Of a DNA stretch of 53,210 nt, positions 16,421-23,777 are shown piece by piece (position 1 is the first letter of the stretch; each line of letters begins with the position of its first letter). The stretch spans positions 1 through 53,210 of the forward strand of contig NZ_JAPFBW010000041.1 in assembly GCF_026153205.1 (NCBI RefSeq), written 5' to 3'. The position numbers and the translations under genes were made by a program. The stretch comes from Aquabacterium sp. A7-Y. GTDB taxonomy: Bacteria > Pseudomonadota > Gammaproteobacteria > Burkholderiales > Burkholderiaceae_C. The notes under the pieces are model-generated. The model ran no database searches and was not told where the DNA came from. It worked only from the letters and a program-made list of their open reading frames with translations.

Positions 16421-17443
16421 TCATGGCACGTCCTCCCCGAGATCGGTGACCGTGCCGGCCGTGGCCAGCCCCAGCGCGCGGACGATGGCCCGCCGGGCCA
16501 GCGGGATCTTGAACGCGTTGCTGCCCACGCCGGCGCCCTGCGGCACGGCACCCTGCAGCAGGGCGTCGGCGGCGCGGCCGAACGTTTCATCGGTCGCCGG
16601 CTGGCCGACCAGGTGTGCTTCGGCCGCCGGATCGCGCCAGGGCTTGTGGGCCACGCTGCCCAGGGCCAGGCGCGCGGCGCGGATCGTGTTGCCGTCCAGG
16701 TCCAGTGCCGCCGCCACGGAGACCAGCGCGAAGGCATAGGACAGGCGCTCGCGCAGCTTGAGGTAGACGCTGTGGGCGCGGAACCCGTCCATCGGGGGCA
16801 GCGTGAGCGCGACGATCAACTCGTCCTGTGCCAGCGTCGTGTCCCTATCCGGCCGGTCGCCGGGCAAGCGGTGGAATTCGGCGAAGGGGATGGCGTGTTC
16901 GCCGCGCGGGGAAGCGACTTGCACCCTAGCTTCCAGCGCGGCCAGCGCCACGGACATGTCCGACGGATGGGTGGCGATGCAATGCTCGCTGGCACCCAGG
17001 ATGGCATGCTGCCGCGCCAGCCCCCCGATCGCCGAACAGCCGGAACCCGGTTCGCGTTTGTTGCAGGGCGTGCCGGTGTCGTAGAAGTAATAGCAGCGGG
17101 TGCGTTGCAGCAGGTTGCCGCCGTTGCTGGCCATGTTGCGGATCTGCGCCGAGGCGCCGGACAGGATGGCGGTGGCGAGCAGCGGGTAGTGCTCGCGCAC
17201 CAGCGGGTGGTAGGCCGTGGCCGCGTTGCGGGCCAGCGCGCCCAGCCGCAGGCCGCCGTCGGGCGTGCGCTCGATCGCATCGAGCCCGAGCCCATTGATG
17301 TCGACCAGCCGCGCCGGCCGCAGCACGCCTTCCTTCATCAGGTCGATGAGGTTGGTGCCGCCGGCGATAAAAAACGCACCCTCGCCGGCCTGCGAGAGCG
17401 CCGCGGGAACGTCGCTCGCGGTGACAAAGGTGAACGGGTTCAT
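16421..17443 (-). CDS. paoB: FAD-binding subunit of molybdenum aldehyde oxidoreductase (PaoB-like)
   Basis: 340-aa medium subunit. FAD motifs 'FFIAGGTNLIDLMKEGV' and 'ASNGGNLLQRTRC' are clear. The insertion 'CYYFYDTGTPCNKREPGSGC' carries cysteines that in PaoB-type subunits bind an extra [4Fe-4S] cluster, separating them from xanthine dehydrogenases. It carries electrons from the [2Fe-2S] protein to FAD or the reverse. Its ATG 17443 overlaps the stop of paoA (ATGA), and its stop overlaps the next short frame, so the operon is tightly packed. Confidence 0.9.
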   Translation of the reverse strand: MNPFTFVTASDVPAALSQAGEGAFFIAGGTNLIDLMKEGVLRPARLVDINGLGLDAIERTPDGGLRLGALARNAATAYHPLVREHYPLLATAILSGASAQIRNMASNGGNLLQRTRCYYFYDTGTPCNKREPGSGCSAIGGLARQHAILGASEHCIATHPSDMSVALAALEARVQVASPRGEHAIPFAEFHRLPGDRPDRDTTLAQDELIVALTLPPMDGFRAHSVYLKLRERLSYAFALVSVAAALDLDGNTIRAARLALGSVAHKPWRDPAAEAHLVGQPATDETFGRAADALLQGAVPQGAGVGSNAFKIPLARRAIVRALGLATAGTVTDLGEDVP

Positions 17444-17997
17444 GCCGGTCCCAGCTTCGCCCTCGCATTCACCGTCGTCCCCGCAATCCAGGCCCTCTGC
17501 ACCACCTCGCTCTTGGGGGGCTCGGGTCCGAGCACCACCTGCGCCACCGCCTGCGCGATCTGCGCATAGGCGCCGCAGCGGCACAGGTTGCCCGACATCA
17601 GCTCGCGCACGTCGTCCAGCGACTTCGCCTGTCCCTCGTTCGCCAATCCGACCGCGGAGCACAGTTGGCCCGGAGTGCAGTAGCCGCACTGGAAAGCGTC
17701 GTGCTCGATGAAGGCCTGCTGCAGCGGGTGCAGCCGGTCGCCTTGCGCGAGCCCCTCCACCGTGGTGACCTCGCTGCCGTCGCGCATGACCGCGAGGGTC
17801 AGGCAGGAGAGCACGCGCACGCCGTCGACGAGCACGGTGCAGGCGCCGCACTGGCCGTGGTCGCAGCCTTTCTTGGTGCCGGTGAGGTCGAGGTGGTCGC
17901 GCAGCAGGTCCAGCAGCGGGGTCCAGCTCTCGACTTCGAGGTCGTGCGGCGTGCCGTTGATACGCAGCCGGATGGGGTGGCGGGAAGGATGGAGCAT
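17440..17997 (-). CDS. paoA: [2Fe-2S] subunit of molybdenum aldehyde oxidoreductase (PaoA-like)
   Basis: 185 aa from ATG 17997. Two iron-sulphur domains: plant-ferredoxin type 'GCDHGQCGACTVLVDG...SCL' and the helical type 'QCGYCTPGQLCS...GNLCRCGAY'. This gives the eight cysteines expected for two [2Fe-2S] clusters. E. coli PaoA has a Tat signal; here the short N-terminus 'MLHPSRHPIRLRINGTPHDL' shows no twin arginine, so the enzyme is probably cytoplasmic unless the start lies further up (an in-frame TTG at 18012 adds only five residues). First gene of the operon. No XdhC/PaoD-type maturation factor is next to it. Confidence 0.9.
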   Translation of the reverse strand: MLHPSRHPIRLRINGTPHDLEVESWTPLLDLLRDHLDLTGTKKGCDHGQCGACTVLVDGVRVLSCLTLAVMRDGSEVTTVEGLAQGDRLHPLQQAFIEHDAFQCGYCTPGQLCSAVGLANEGQAKSLDDVRELMSGNLCRCGAYAQIAQAVAQVVLGPEPPKSEVVQRAWIAGTTVNARAKLGPA

Positions 17998-18008
17998 GAT
18001 CGTCGGTC

Positions 18009-18080
18009 TCAACCGTTGGGCGTCAGGGTCACTTTGATCCGCGCCCGCCGGTCAGCTCCCTCACGCGCTGGATGCCGATG
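18009..18080 (-). pseudogene. formaldehyde/alcohol dehydrogenase, internally deleted C-terminal remnant
   Basis: Reading leftward, 'IGIQRVRELTGGRG' is followed at once, in another frame, by 'IKVTLTPNG' and stop. These match two separated parts of the intact dehydrogenase at 11204-12343 ('GGIERVMELTGGRGAD' and its last residues 'TKVTLKPNG'), with about 120 residues missing between. It is a gene scar immediately upstream of paoA. Confidence 0.7.
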
Positions 18081-18175
18081 CGCGCACAGAGGTCGGTGAA
18101 CCGCAGCAGCGTGACGCCGGAACGGCCAGCTGCTCCTTGTCGGCCGATGACACGCCGATCTGCGGCGTCTCGCCC

Positions 18176-18319
18176 TCAGCCGGCTGGTGCTCGCCACGCG
18201 CCTTCGCTGACCGCCTCCGCGTGGTGCTGGTCGCACAAGGTGATCCGGCGCGTCTGGCTGCCATCGCGGACGGTCAGCTGCGTGGTGGCGGGCCGTCCGC
18301 ACACGTCGCACTTGGCCAT
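18176..18319 (-). CDS. small zinc-ribbon protein, possibly truncated
   Basis: 47 residues beginning 'MAKCDVCGRPATTQLTVRDG' and continuing 'RRITLCDQHHAEAV': a Cys4-type or CxxC/CxxH zinc knuckle like those heading small regulatory or chaperone-associated proteins. GGGGGAG lies about 7 nt before ATG, a strong ribosome site. After the TGA stop, the +1 frame continues plausibly ('KARGEHQPAEGETPQIGVSS'), so the gene may be a frameshifted, once longer protein. It is transcribed with the PRC-barrel gene upstream (16-nt gap). Function unknown. Confidence 0.5.
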   Translation of the reverse strand: MAKCDVCGRPATTQLTVRDGSQTRRITLCDQHHAEAVSEGAWRAPAG

Positions 18320-18335
18320 CGCAATCTCCCCCGGC

Positions 18336-18791
18336 TCAGGTGTACTCGAACTTCGGCAGGGTCTTCAGCTGATCCTTGCTGGCATTCGGCAGGACCGCCT
18401 TGGGCGCGATATGCTGGAACTGGCGCACCGGCACCGCGACGCGGTGGTCGGCGATACCGAGAAAGCCACCGACATTGATTACCGCGATCGACAGCGTGCC
18501 GTCCGGCGCGACGACGAGGTCGTCGATCTTGCCGATCTTCTCGCCCTTGTCGTTGTAGACATCCTGCTTCAGGAGCTTGGAGGCGCGAAACCCGGTGGCA
18601 ACCAGCCGCTCTTCCGCAACCGTCACGCCCAGCACGGCCTGGCCGGCCACCGGCACGCGGACAGCAGGCGCGGATGCAGCGGATGTGCCCGGTGCCGCCT
18701 TGCCGGCCTGCGCGTGGGCGCCGTTCACCGGGTACAACCCAGCGACCGCGCAGGCAAGGGCGGCGCCAAGCAGGAACTTCGTGGACATCAT
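18336..18791 (-). CDS. periplasmic PRC-barrel domain protein
   Basis: 151 aa. Sec signal peptide 'MMSTKFLLGAALACAVAGLYPVNGAHAQA' (cleavage about residue 26-28), an Ala/Pro-rich linker, then a PRC barrel (about 60-135) with 'KLLKQDVYNDKGEKIGKIDDLVV' and 'IAVINVGGFLGI...VAVPV'. PRC barrels are small beta domains in RimM, photosynthetic reaction centres and many envelope stress proteins; the ligand is unknown. I start at ATG 18791 with AAGGAGA 6 nt upstream; the frame extends to 18839 without signal-like sequence. Upstream lies a broken BON-domain gene; BON and PRC proteins often occur together in stress clusters. Confidence 0.85.
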   Translation of the reverse strand: MMSTKFLLGAALACAVAGLYPVNGAHAQAGKAAPGTSAASAPAVRVPVAGQAVLGVTVAEERLVATGFRASKLLKQDVYNDKGEKIGKIDDLVVAPDGTLSIAVINVGGFLGIADHRVAVPVRQFQHIAPKAVLPNASKDQLKTLPKFEYT

Positions 18792-18839
18792 GTACTCTCC
18801 TTCTGCGTTGGGGGGGCGATCAGCGGCCGCTAGCGGCAA

Positions 18840-18960
18840 CGGCCGGGTGGAACAATTCCTCGCGGATCTCGGGGGCCTGCACCCGCGGCTCTCACTTCGA
18901 TTCGGCGATCACGTCGGCCTCGACTTCGCCATCGCTCCGGGTGGTAATGGCAGCGGTCAT
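18840..18960 (-). pseudogene. BON-domain protein remnant
   Basis: The translation 'MTAAITTRSDGEVEADVIAESK' then stop then 'EPRVQAPEIREE' matches the head of cytoplasmic BON-domain proteins (usual form: TRTDAEIQ.DVL.ELKWEPRVQP.EI). The expected Trp codon TGG has become TGA, and homology ends near 18870, so the rest of the gene is lost. Confidence 0.6.
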
Positions 18961-19180
18961 TGCTGCTTCTTTCTCGCATCAGGAAAACGCCCTTGGGAGG
19001 AAAGCCGCTGCTGCGCCGGGCGATCGCTGCCGGCTCTGATTAGAGACTAGGGTCTCGCCGCGAATGGGTCTTGCAAAGACTTGCGCACCTCTTTCCAAGG
19101 CTGTACGGACCGGAGACATCGGTAGCGGCTGTGCGAGGACATAGGTAAAGCTTTCCGGAAGTCATTGCCCGGAGGAGCCG

Positions 19181-19478
19181 ATGCCCTGGCAGGAGAAGAA
19201 CACCGTGCCATTGCGCCGAGAGTTGGTGGAATTGGCCCGTCAGGAAGGTGCCAATGTGCGAGAGCTGTGCCGGCGCTACGGCATCAGCCCCAAACTCACC
19301 GGTCGCTGCAAGCCGAGGTGGTGAACTCTCGCACTTTCATGGACCTTGCCTGCGAACAGCGCGCGCTGAACGCGTGGCGAATGGTCTACAACTGCCAGCG
19401 CCCGCATGAAGCACTGCAGATGCAGACGCTGGTGCAACGCTACCGCAGCAGTCCGATTGCCTGTCACGTGCCGGCGGT
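19181..19478 (+). pseudogene. IS481-family transposase, internally deleted
   Basis: After GGAGGAG the frame reads 'RRELVELARQEGANVRELC', 'RRYGISPKLTGRCKP', the N-terminal helix-turn-helix of IS481-type transposases, and stops. Immediately after, the next frame gives 'EQRALNAWRMVYNCQRPHEA' and 'LVQRYRSSPI', the extreme C-terminus of the same protein. About 200 residues with the DDE core are missing, so the element is dead. It abuts the 3' end of a broken FixJ-type regulator. Confidence 0.75.
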
Positions 19479-19482
19479 GCAC

Positions 19483-19690
19483 CTAGACCGTCGCTTCTGT
19501 GATGCCGAGTGCGGCCGCCACCTGCTTGTTGAGAAGGCCCTTCAAGATCAGCAGCATCATCTCGCGCTCGCGCATCGAGAGCGAGCCGATGCGCTGGCGC
19601 AGTCCGGCCAGTTCGGAAGGGCTTGGACAAGAATTCGATCGCGCCGGCCTTCATCGCCCGTACGGTCATCGGAATGTTGTCGTGGCAGCT
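19483..19690 (-). pseudogene. FixJ/NodW-type response regulator remnant
   Basis: Leftward, 'DNIPMTVRAMKAGAIEFLSKPFR' is the end of a FixJ-type receiver (helix alpha4 and switch lysine). It is followed in a shifted frame by 'ELAGLRQRIGSLSMREREMM', 'LLILKGLLNKQVAAALGITE' and 'ATV' then stop, a LuxR-type DNA-binding helix-turn-helix. The receiver start, the linker and the last HTH residues are missing; the IS481 remnant lies at its truncated 3' end. A related receptor kinase is not present. Confidence 0.7.
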
Positions 19691-19826
19691 CCACCATTCC
19701 TTCACCGCGCTTGCACGCTCCGCCTGCCGCCGGAGTTGACCAGGTTCCACAGCAATCCGCAAGATTCGCGGGCGCCGGCGCCGTTACGCTGTTCCTGGTG
19801 CGCTCCAAGGCGCTACGGGAGACTGC

Positions 19827-20834
19827 ATGTTCAAGGTCGATCCCACTGCCCGCGTGGAAGGGGCCCCCGGTTTCCGCCGCATGTTCGCGGCCGACCGCCT
19901 GACACTGGGAGTGTTCTTTCCCATCGAAGCTTTTCCGCATGACCAGCCGACCCTGCGCGACCAGGAACGGCTGGCGGTGCGGGCGCAGGAGCTGGGCTTC
20001 GCGGCGCTGTGGTGCCGTGACGTGCCGCTGCGGGACCCGAGCTTCGGCGACGTCGGCCAGGTGTACGATCCCTGGGTGTACCTCGGCTGGATCGGCGCCA
20101 TCACACGCGACATCGCGCTGGCGACCGGCTCCATCGTGCTGCCGCTGCGCCACCCGCTGCACGTGGCCAAGGCCGCAGCGTCCGTGGACCAGCTGTCGCG
20201 CGGGCGGCTGGTGCTGGGCGTGGCCTCGGGCGACCGTCCGGTGGAGTTCCCGGCCTTCGGCGTCGACATCGAACGCCGCGCCAACCTGTTCCGGGAAGAC
20301 TTCGAGGCGATCCGGCGCGTGCTCGGGACCGAGTTCCCGGTGCTGAAGACCTCGCGCGGCGTACTCACCGGCCAGGCCGACCTGGTGCCCAAGCCGATGG
20401 GGCGGCTGCCCCTGCTCGTCACCGGCAACAGCGGGCAGCCGCTGCCATGGATCGCCGCGCATTCGGACGGCTGGATCACCTACCCGCGCTCGATAGAGCG
20501 CCAGGCCGAGACGGTGGCGCGCTGGCGTGCCCAGGTAGAGGAGGCAGCACCGGGACGCTTCAAGCCGTTCGCCCAGTCGCTCTATGTCGACCTCGATGCC
20601 GACCCGCAGTTGCCGCCGACGTCGATCCATCTCGGCTTCAAGTCCGGCCGGCTTTTCCTACTGAGCTTCCTGGAGGGCTTGCGCGGGGTCGGCGTCAACC
20701 ACGTGATCCTGAACCTGAAGTACGGCGCTCGGCCCGCCGCCGAGGTGCTGGAAGAGATCGGCGCCGAAGTCCTGCCGGCGCTGGCGGCTGGAAACAAGAC
20801 CCGCACGGCCAGCGACGACGGCACCCTGGCGTGA
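19827..20834 (+). CDS. luciferase-like (LLM class) flavin-dependent oxidoreductase
   Basis: 335 aa with the bacterial-luciferase TIM-barrel pattern: 'LTLGVFFPIEAF', 'RAQELGFAALWCRDVP', 'DPWVYLGWIGAITRDIALAT', 'SIVLPLRHPLHVAKAAASVD', 'LSRGRLVLGVASGDRPVEF' and 'PLLVTGNSGQPLPWIA'. Such enzymes use reduced FMN or F420 to oxidise or reduce varied substrates; the 'GDRPVEF' variant belongs to the 'TIGR03571-like' monooxygenases, though the substrate cannot be read from sequence. GGGAGA precedes ATG. It is followed by htpX after 18 nt and by the thioredoxin-reductase-like gene, apparently as one operon. Confidence 0.85.
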   Translation: MFKVDPTARVEGAPGFRRMFAADRLTLGVFFPIEAFPHDQPTLRDQERLAVRAQELGFAALWCRDVPLRDPSFGDVGQVYDPWVYLGWIGAITRDIALATGSIVLPLRHPLHVAKAAASVDQLSRGRLVLGVASGDRPVEFPAFGVDIERRANLFREDFEAIRRVLGTEFPVLKTSRGVLTGQADLVPKPMGRLPLLVTGNSGQPLPWIAAHSDGWITYPRSIERQAETVARWRAQVEEAAPGRFKPFAQSLYVDLDADPQLPPTSIHLGFKSGRLFLLSFLEGLRGVGVNHVILNLKYGARPAAEVLEEIGAEVLPALAAGNKTRTASDDGTLA

Positions 20835-20852
20835 GCCGTCGCGTGGAGCCGC

Positions 20853-21764
20853 ATGGTGAAACGAATCCTTCTCTTCCTCGCCACCAACCTCGCGGTCCTG
20901 CTGGTGATCTCGGTGTCGCTGCGCTGGCTCGGAATCGACCGTTTCCTGAGCGCCAACGGGCTCGACATGGGCACGCTCATGGTGTTCTCGGTGGTCGTCG
21001 GCTTCGCCGGGTCGATGGTGTCGCTGCTGATCTCGCGGCCGCTGGCGAAATGGTCGACCGGCGCCCACGTGATCGAGACCCCGAGCAACTCGGACGAGGC
21101 GTGGCTGCTGGCCGCCGTGCGGCGGCTGGCGCAGGATGCCCACATTGGCGAGCCCCAGGTCGCCATCTACGAAGGCGCGCCCAATGCCTTCGCCACCGGC
21201 GCCTTCCGCGACGCCTCGCTGGTGGCCATCTCCACCGGGCTGCTGCAGTCGATGAGCCGCGAGGAGGCCGAAGCCGTGCTGGGCCACGAAGTCGCGCACG
21301 TCGCCAACGGCGACATGGTGACGCTGGCCCTGATCCAGGGCGTGGTCAACACCTTCGTGGTGTTCCTGGCGCGGATCGTCGGCTACGTGGTCGACAGCAC
21401 GCTGGTCGGTCGCGGCAGCGACCAGCAGCACAGGGGCACCGGGCCGGGCTACTACGCCACCGTGTTCGCCTGCGAGATTGCGTTTGGCCTGCTGGCGTCG
21501 ATCATCGTGGCCTGGTTCTCGCGCCAGCGCGAGTTCCGGGCGGACGCCGGTTCCGCACGCCTGCTCGGCACGTCGGTGCCGATGATGGCCGCGCTGGCGC
21601 GGCTCGGTGGCCTGCCGGCAGGGTCGCTCCCGCAATCGCTGCGCACCTTCGGCATCACCGACATGCCAGCTTGGCTTGGCCTGTTCGCCAGCCATCCGCC
21701 GATCGAGGCGCGCATCGCGGCGCTGCAGCAACACCCGGCGGCAGGCACCGCAACTTCGCGCTGA
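20853..21764 (+). CDS. htpX: HtpX-type membrane zinc metalloprotease
   Basis: 303 aa. Two N-terminal membrane helices (about 5-24 and 41-61), zinc motif 'HEVAH' (145-149), a hydrophobic pair of helices (about 158-180 and 205-225), and '[11 protein letters not shown]' with the third zinc ligand. HtpX degrades damaged or misassembled inner-membrane proteins and is part of the envelope heat-shock response together with FtsH. Length fits the family (about 290). GGAG precedes ATG. It lies in the middle of an LLM oxidoreductase - htpX - thioredoxin-reductase-like operon rather than in its common solitary position. Confidence 0.93.
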   Translation: MVKRILLFLATNLAVLLVISVSLRWLGIDRFLSANGLDMGTLMVFSVVVGFAGSMVSLLISRPLAKWSTGAHVIETPSNSDEAWLLAAVRRLAQDAHIGEPQVAIYEGAPNAFATGAFRDASLVAISTGLLQSMSREEAEAVLGHEVAHVANGDMVTLALIQGVVNTFVVFLARIVGYVVDSTLVGRGSDQQHRGTGPGYYATVFACEIAFGLLASIIVAWFSRQREFRADAGSARLLGTSVPMMAALARLGGLPAGSLPQSLRTFGITDMPAWLGLFASHPPIEARIAALQQHPAAGTATSR

Positions 21765-21774
21765 AGGGGCGGCC

Positions 21775-23139
21775 ATGGAAACGCAAGGCAAGCAGGAGCC
21801 CGCAGCCGCACGGGCCGATGCCGAACTCGATGCGGCGATCGACGAGGCTCTGGACGATACCTTCCCCGCCAGCGATCCGCCGCCCTGGACCCTGGGGCGG
21901 GAGCAGCACACGGCGCTGGCGGCACCCGGAGACGGGCACAAGGTTCGCATCTGGGGCCGCCTCGGCAACGCCGCGGCGTACGCGATCCGCGAGTTCCTGC
22001 ACCGCTGCGACGTGCCGTTCGAGTGGGTGCAGGTGGCGGGCTCCGCGCCGCGCGACCCCGTGTGCGTGTTCCCCGACGGCACACGCATGGAGGCGCCGAC
22101 GATCCGGCAGATCACCGAGAAGCTCGGCTGGTTCCGCAATCCCTCGCGCACCGAATACGACCTGGCGATCTATGGCGCCGGCCGGGCCGGCCTGAGCGCG
22201 GCCGTGTATGCCGGCGCCGACGGGCTCAGCAGCGTGCTGGTCGAGCGCTGGGCTATCGGCGGCCAGGCCGGCAGCAGTTCCCGCATCGAGAACTACCTCG
22301 GTTTCGACGAAGGCATCAGCGGCACGGAACTGGCCGAGCGCGCGCGCCGGCAGGCTGACAAGTTCGGCGTCGAGATCCTGCTCGCCCGCGAAGGCCGCGG
22401 CGCGGAACTGCAGCCGGGCCGCGGGGTCGGCGTGCTGGAGGACGGCACCCGCATCGTCGCGCGCGCGTCGATCTGCGCCACTGGCGTGGCCTACCGCCGC
22501 CTGGGCCTGCGGGACGAGGACCGCTTCCTGGGCGCCGGGCTCTACTACGGCGCTGGCGCCAGCGAAGCTCCGCTCACGGCCGGCGAGCACGTGTTCATCG
22601 TCGGCGGCGGCAACTCGGCCGGCCAGGCCGCGTTGCACTTCGCTGCGTATGCCCGGCAGATCAGCGTGGTGATCCGCGGCGAATCGCTGCGCAGCACCAT
22701 GTCGCACTACCTGCTGGAACGCATCGCGACGGCGCCCAATATCCAGGTGCTGGCGTGCACCGAGGTGACGGCGCTGCACGGCAACGGCACGCTGAGCGAG
22801 ATCACGCTGCGCGACCACCGCAGCGGCCGCGAGCGCCGCATGCCGGTGCGCTGGCTGTTCGTGTGCATCGGCGGGGACCCGCAGACGCAGTGGGCCGAGA
22901 GCATCGGCATGGTGCGCGACAAGGCCGGCTACATCGTCACCGGCCCGGACCTGCTGCGCGAGGGCCGGCGCATGCCGGACTGGCCGCTGGAGCGCGAGCC
23001 CTATTACCTCGAGACCAGCATTCCCGGCGTATTCGCCGCAGGCGATGTGCGCCACAACGCGGTGCGGCGCTGCGCCGCGGCGGTGGGCGAGGGCGCCATG
23101 GCGGTGGCTTTCGTGCATCGGGTGCTGGACGGAGGTTGA
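21775..23139 (+). CDS. thioredoxin-reductase-like flavoprotein lacking the redox CxxC
   Basis: 454 aa. Residues 1-45 hold the 'IDEALDDTFPASDPPPWTLG' motif, found as a short acidic module in small stress proteins; 55-120 look like a thioredoxin-fold domain ('VRIWGRLGNAAAYAIREFL', 'DVPFEWV', 'MEAPTIRQITEKLG'); 128-450 are a TrxB-type FAD/NAD(P)H reductase with 'AIYGAGRAGLSAAVYA' (FAD), 'GGQAGSSSRIENYLGF', 'IVGGGNSAGQAALHF' (277-283) and 'GVFAAGDVR'. Where TrxB has CATC, this protein reads 'GAGLYYGAGASEAPL', with no cysteine. It therefore cannot be an ordinary thioredoxin reductase and may pass electrons elsewhere. ATG 21775 has AAGGGG upstream; the gap to htpX is 10 nt. The frame extends upstream through htpX, which I judge non-coding. 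Confidence 0.87.
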   Translation: METQGKQEPAAARADAELDAAIDEALDDTFPASDPPPWTLGREQHTALAAPGDGHKVRIWGRLGNAAAYAIREFLHRCDVPFEWVQVAGSAPRDPVCVFPDGTRMEAPTIRQITEKLGWFRNPSRTEYDLAIYGAGRAGLSAAVYAGADGLSSVLVERWAIGGQAGSSSRIENYLGFDEGISGTELAERARRQADKFGVEILLAREGRGAELQPGRGVGVLEDGTRIVARASICATGVAYRRLGLRDEDRFLGAGLYYGAGASEAPLTAGEHVFIVGGGNSAGQAALHFAAYARQISVVIRGESLRSTMSHYLLERIATAPNIQVLACTEVTALHGNGTLSEITLRDHRSGRERRMPVRWLFVCIGGDPQTQWAESIGMVRDKAGYIVTGPDLLREGRRMPDWPLEREPYYLETSIPGVFAAGDVRHNAVRRCAAAVGEGAMAVAFVHRVLDGG

Positions 23140-23777
23140 GCCCCGTCCTTGCTGCGTCTCCTGCGCCCGCCCGCAGGCCGACGGACAGCGAGGTCGCGCG
23201 CTGGTCGGCACTGAAGGGGCAGGTCCCGACCGTGCTCGGCTTGCCGCACCATCGCGCTTCCGCCGACGCGCGCCGGCTGCAGGCGACCTTCCACCGCCGT
23301 GCGGCCGTCGTGGCTGGCATGACGCGCCCCGCGCCAGGAGATCTGAGCGGGGATGTGCAGTTTCGGTTCGTTCTTCACGGCCTCGTGCGCTTGCTGGGCA
23401 CGCTTGAGCAGTACGTCGATCTGGGCCTTCAGTTCGGCCTCGGCGTTGAGCGTGTGGCCGTAGCTCATGGCCCCGTGGCGGGGGGCGTTGGCCTTGGTGC
23501 CGTCCACCGCAATGGTGCCGAGCTTGACGATCGACTCGGAACTGCTCGCCGAGTTTCGCGAGGCCGGCAGCCCGGCCGGCACGGACTCAGGGGAGGAGTC
23601 AAAGCGGATCATCGAGCCGGAACAGAAGCGGCGCCGGATCGGCTGAGCCAGCTTCCCGTTGCAGGCCGCCGCCTCGCGTCCTGACTGCCCACCGCACTTC
23701 GTCGTCCACGACGCAGAGGCTCGCTTCGAGGGAGCCGGTCCGTGCGGGTGCCAGCTCCCTGGAGGCCCATGCCGGCG
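23140..23777. other. gene-poor stretch with IS1182 debris
   Basis: Apart from the IS1182 remnant (23334-23531) I find no recognisable gene. 23140-23330 and 23540-23640 are open in some frames ('ELLAEFREAGSPAGTDSG' on the plus strand), but I cannot tie them to a family. Confidence 0.45.
23334..23531 (-). pseudogene. IS1182-family transposase internal fragment
   Basis: A 66-codon stretch reads 'IVKLGTIAVDGTKANAPRHG', 'AMSYGHTLNAEAELKAQIDV' and 'HEAVKNEPKLHIPAQI'. This is the middle part of IS1182-type transposases (consensus LGT.ALDGTK..ANAS.H.AMSYGRM...E..LKA.I..L), with the first DDE Asp in 'VDGTK'. Both ends are unrelated sequence, so it is a dead fragment. Confidence 0.7.

Noticed and set aside
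16366-16737. N-terminal extension of paoC in the same frame
   Set aside because: It lies inside paoB, reads as Arg/Pro/Ser-rich noise, and a GTG with a strong ribosome site starts the true homology.
16421-17851. Longer PaoB start inside paoA
   Set aside because: The extra 136 codons are the mirror or shifted frame of paoA; ATG 17443 with ATGA overlap and normal PaoB length is preferred.
20853-23139. Transmissible locus of stress tolerance (heat-resistance island)
   Set aside because: HtpX and a thioredoxin-like reductase suggested it, but sHSP20, ClpK/ClpG, FtsH, YfdX, HdeD and KefC homologues are all absent.
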